Shown here: piece by piece, positions 39,989 through 40,034 of the stretch | How positions within the stretch are numbered: position 1 is the stretch's first letter | How the letters are laid out: every line of letters begins with the position of its first letter | Source: an uncultured Alphaproteobacteria bacterium | Lineage (GTDB): Bacteria; Pseudomonadota; Alphaproteobacteria; RF32; CAG-239 | Direction: 5' to 3' | Length of the DNA stretch: 40,034 bases | Assembly (NCBI GenBank): GCA_944390035.1 | Contig: CALXOP010000026.1 | Coordinates: forward strand, 1 to 40,034 | Translations under genes and position numbers: made by a program | The notes under the pieces: generated by a model | Seen by the model: only the letters and a program-made list of their open reading frames with translations | Database searches by the model: none | What the model was told of the DNA's origin: nothing

Positions 39989-40034
39989 ACCTAAATCCCT
40001 TTGTCCTTGATACTTTACATAATTTTTAATTACT

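Overview
The window looks like chromosome of an AT-leaning alphaproteobacterium, probably of Rhodospirillales-like and host- or gut-associated type. The evidence is a ChpT-type histidine phosphotransferase, an AapJ-type amino-acid binding protein, TrmFO, hopanoid-type HpnC/HpnD/HpnE, and the block rne / amidase / PBP1A / prfB, an order I recall as common in Alphaproteobacteria. The gut assignment rests mainly on the style of the Cys-rich secreted protein at the right end and is inference.

Layout. 1-472: tRNA-Asp with its own promoter, terminators and small hairpins. 473-4466: envelope and transport genes (LysM/M23 endopeptidase, MlaC-like lipid carrier, AapJ-like binding protein, carboxylesterase-type hydrolase). 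4538-16155: a compact, apparently intact podovirus-like particle cluster. It is read leftwards and holds a possible small terminase, TerL, a coiled-coil membrane protein, a SleB-type endolysin, a 3TM holin, portal, Bbp19-like protein, scaffold, capsid, a head accessory protein, tail tubular proteins A and B, and a small gp14-like protein. It is flanked by a divergent LexA/CI-type (S24) regulator. I see no integrase, replication gene, large internal core protein or tail fibre. 16162-21824: HAD phosphatase, AsmA/YhdP-like protein, alpha/beta hydrolase and prfB as one overlapping leftward operon; prfB has an intact programmed +1 frameshift. 21833-25671: PBP1A and AMIN-amidase. 25672-26206: long hairpin-rich leader of rne. 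26207-30324: RNase E and an M48/TPR periplasmic protease. 30331-33473: leftward operon of a secreted protein, ChpT, a CheY-like receiver and CheR. 33631-37722: trmFO followed without gaps by hpnC-hpnD-hpnE (squalene synthesis for hopanoids). 37838-39253: Cys-rich repeat protein with a strong promoter. 39313-40034: an unrecognised helical protein and three stacked hairpins.

The most interesting system is the podoviral cluster. Its gene set (package, build, lyse, but no integrate or replicate), its LexA-like regulator with visible Ala-Gly / Ser / Lys self-cleavage residues, its divergent promoter switch with several palindromes, and three internal intrinsic terminators fit either a cryptic prophage remnant or a domesticated gene-transfer-agent-like particle. 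The sequence alone cannot decide which. A TTAA-N7-TTAA motif in the switch resembles a CtrA site, and the window also encodes ChpT, the phosphotransferase upstream of CtrA.
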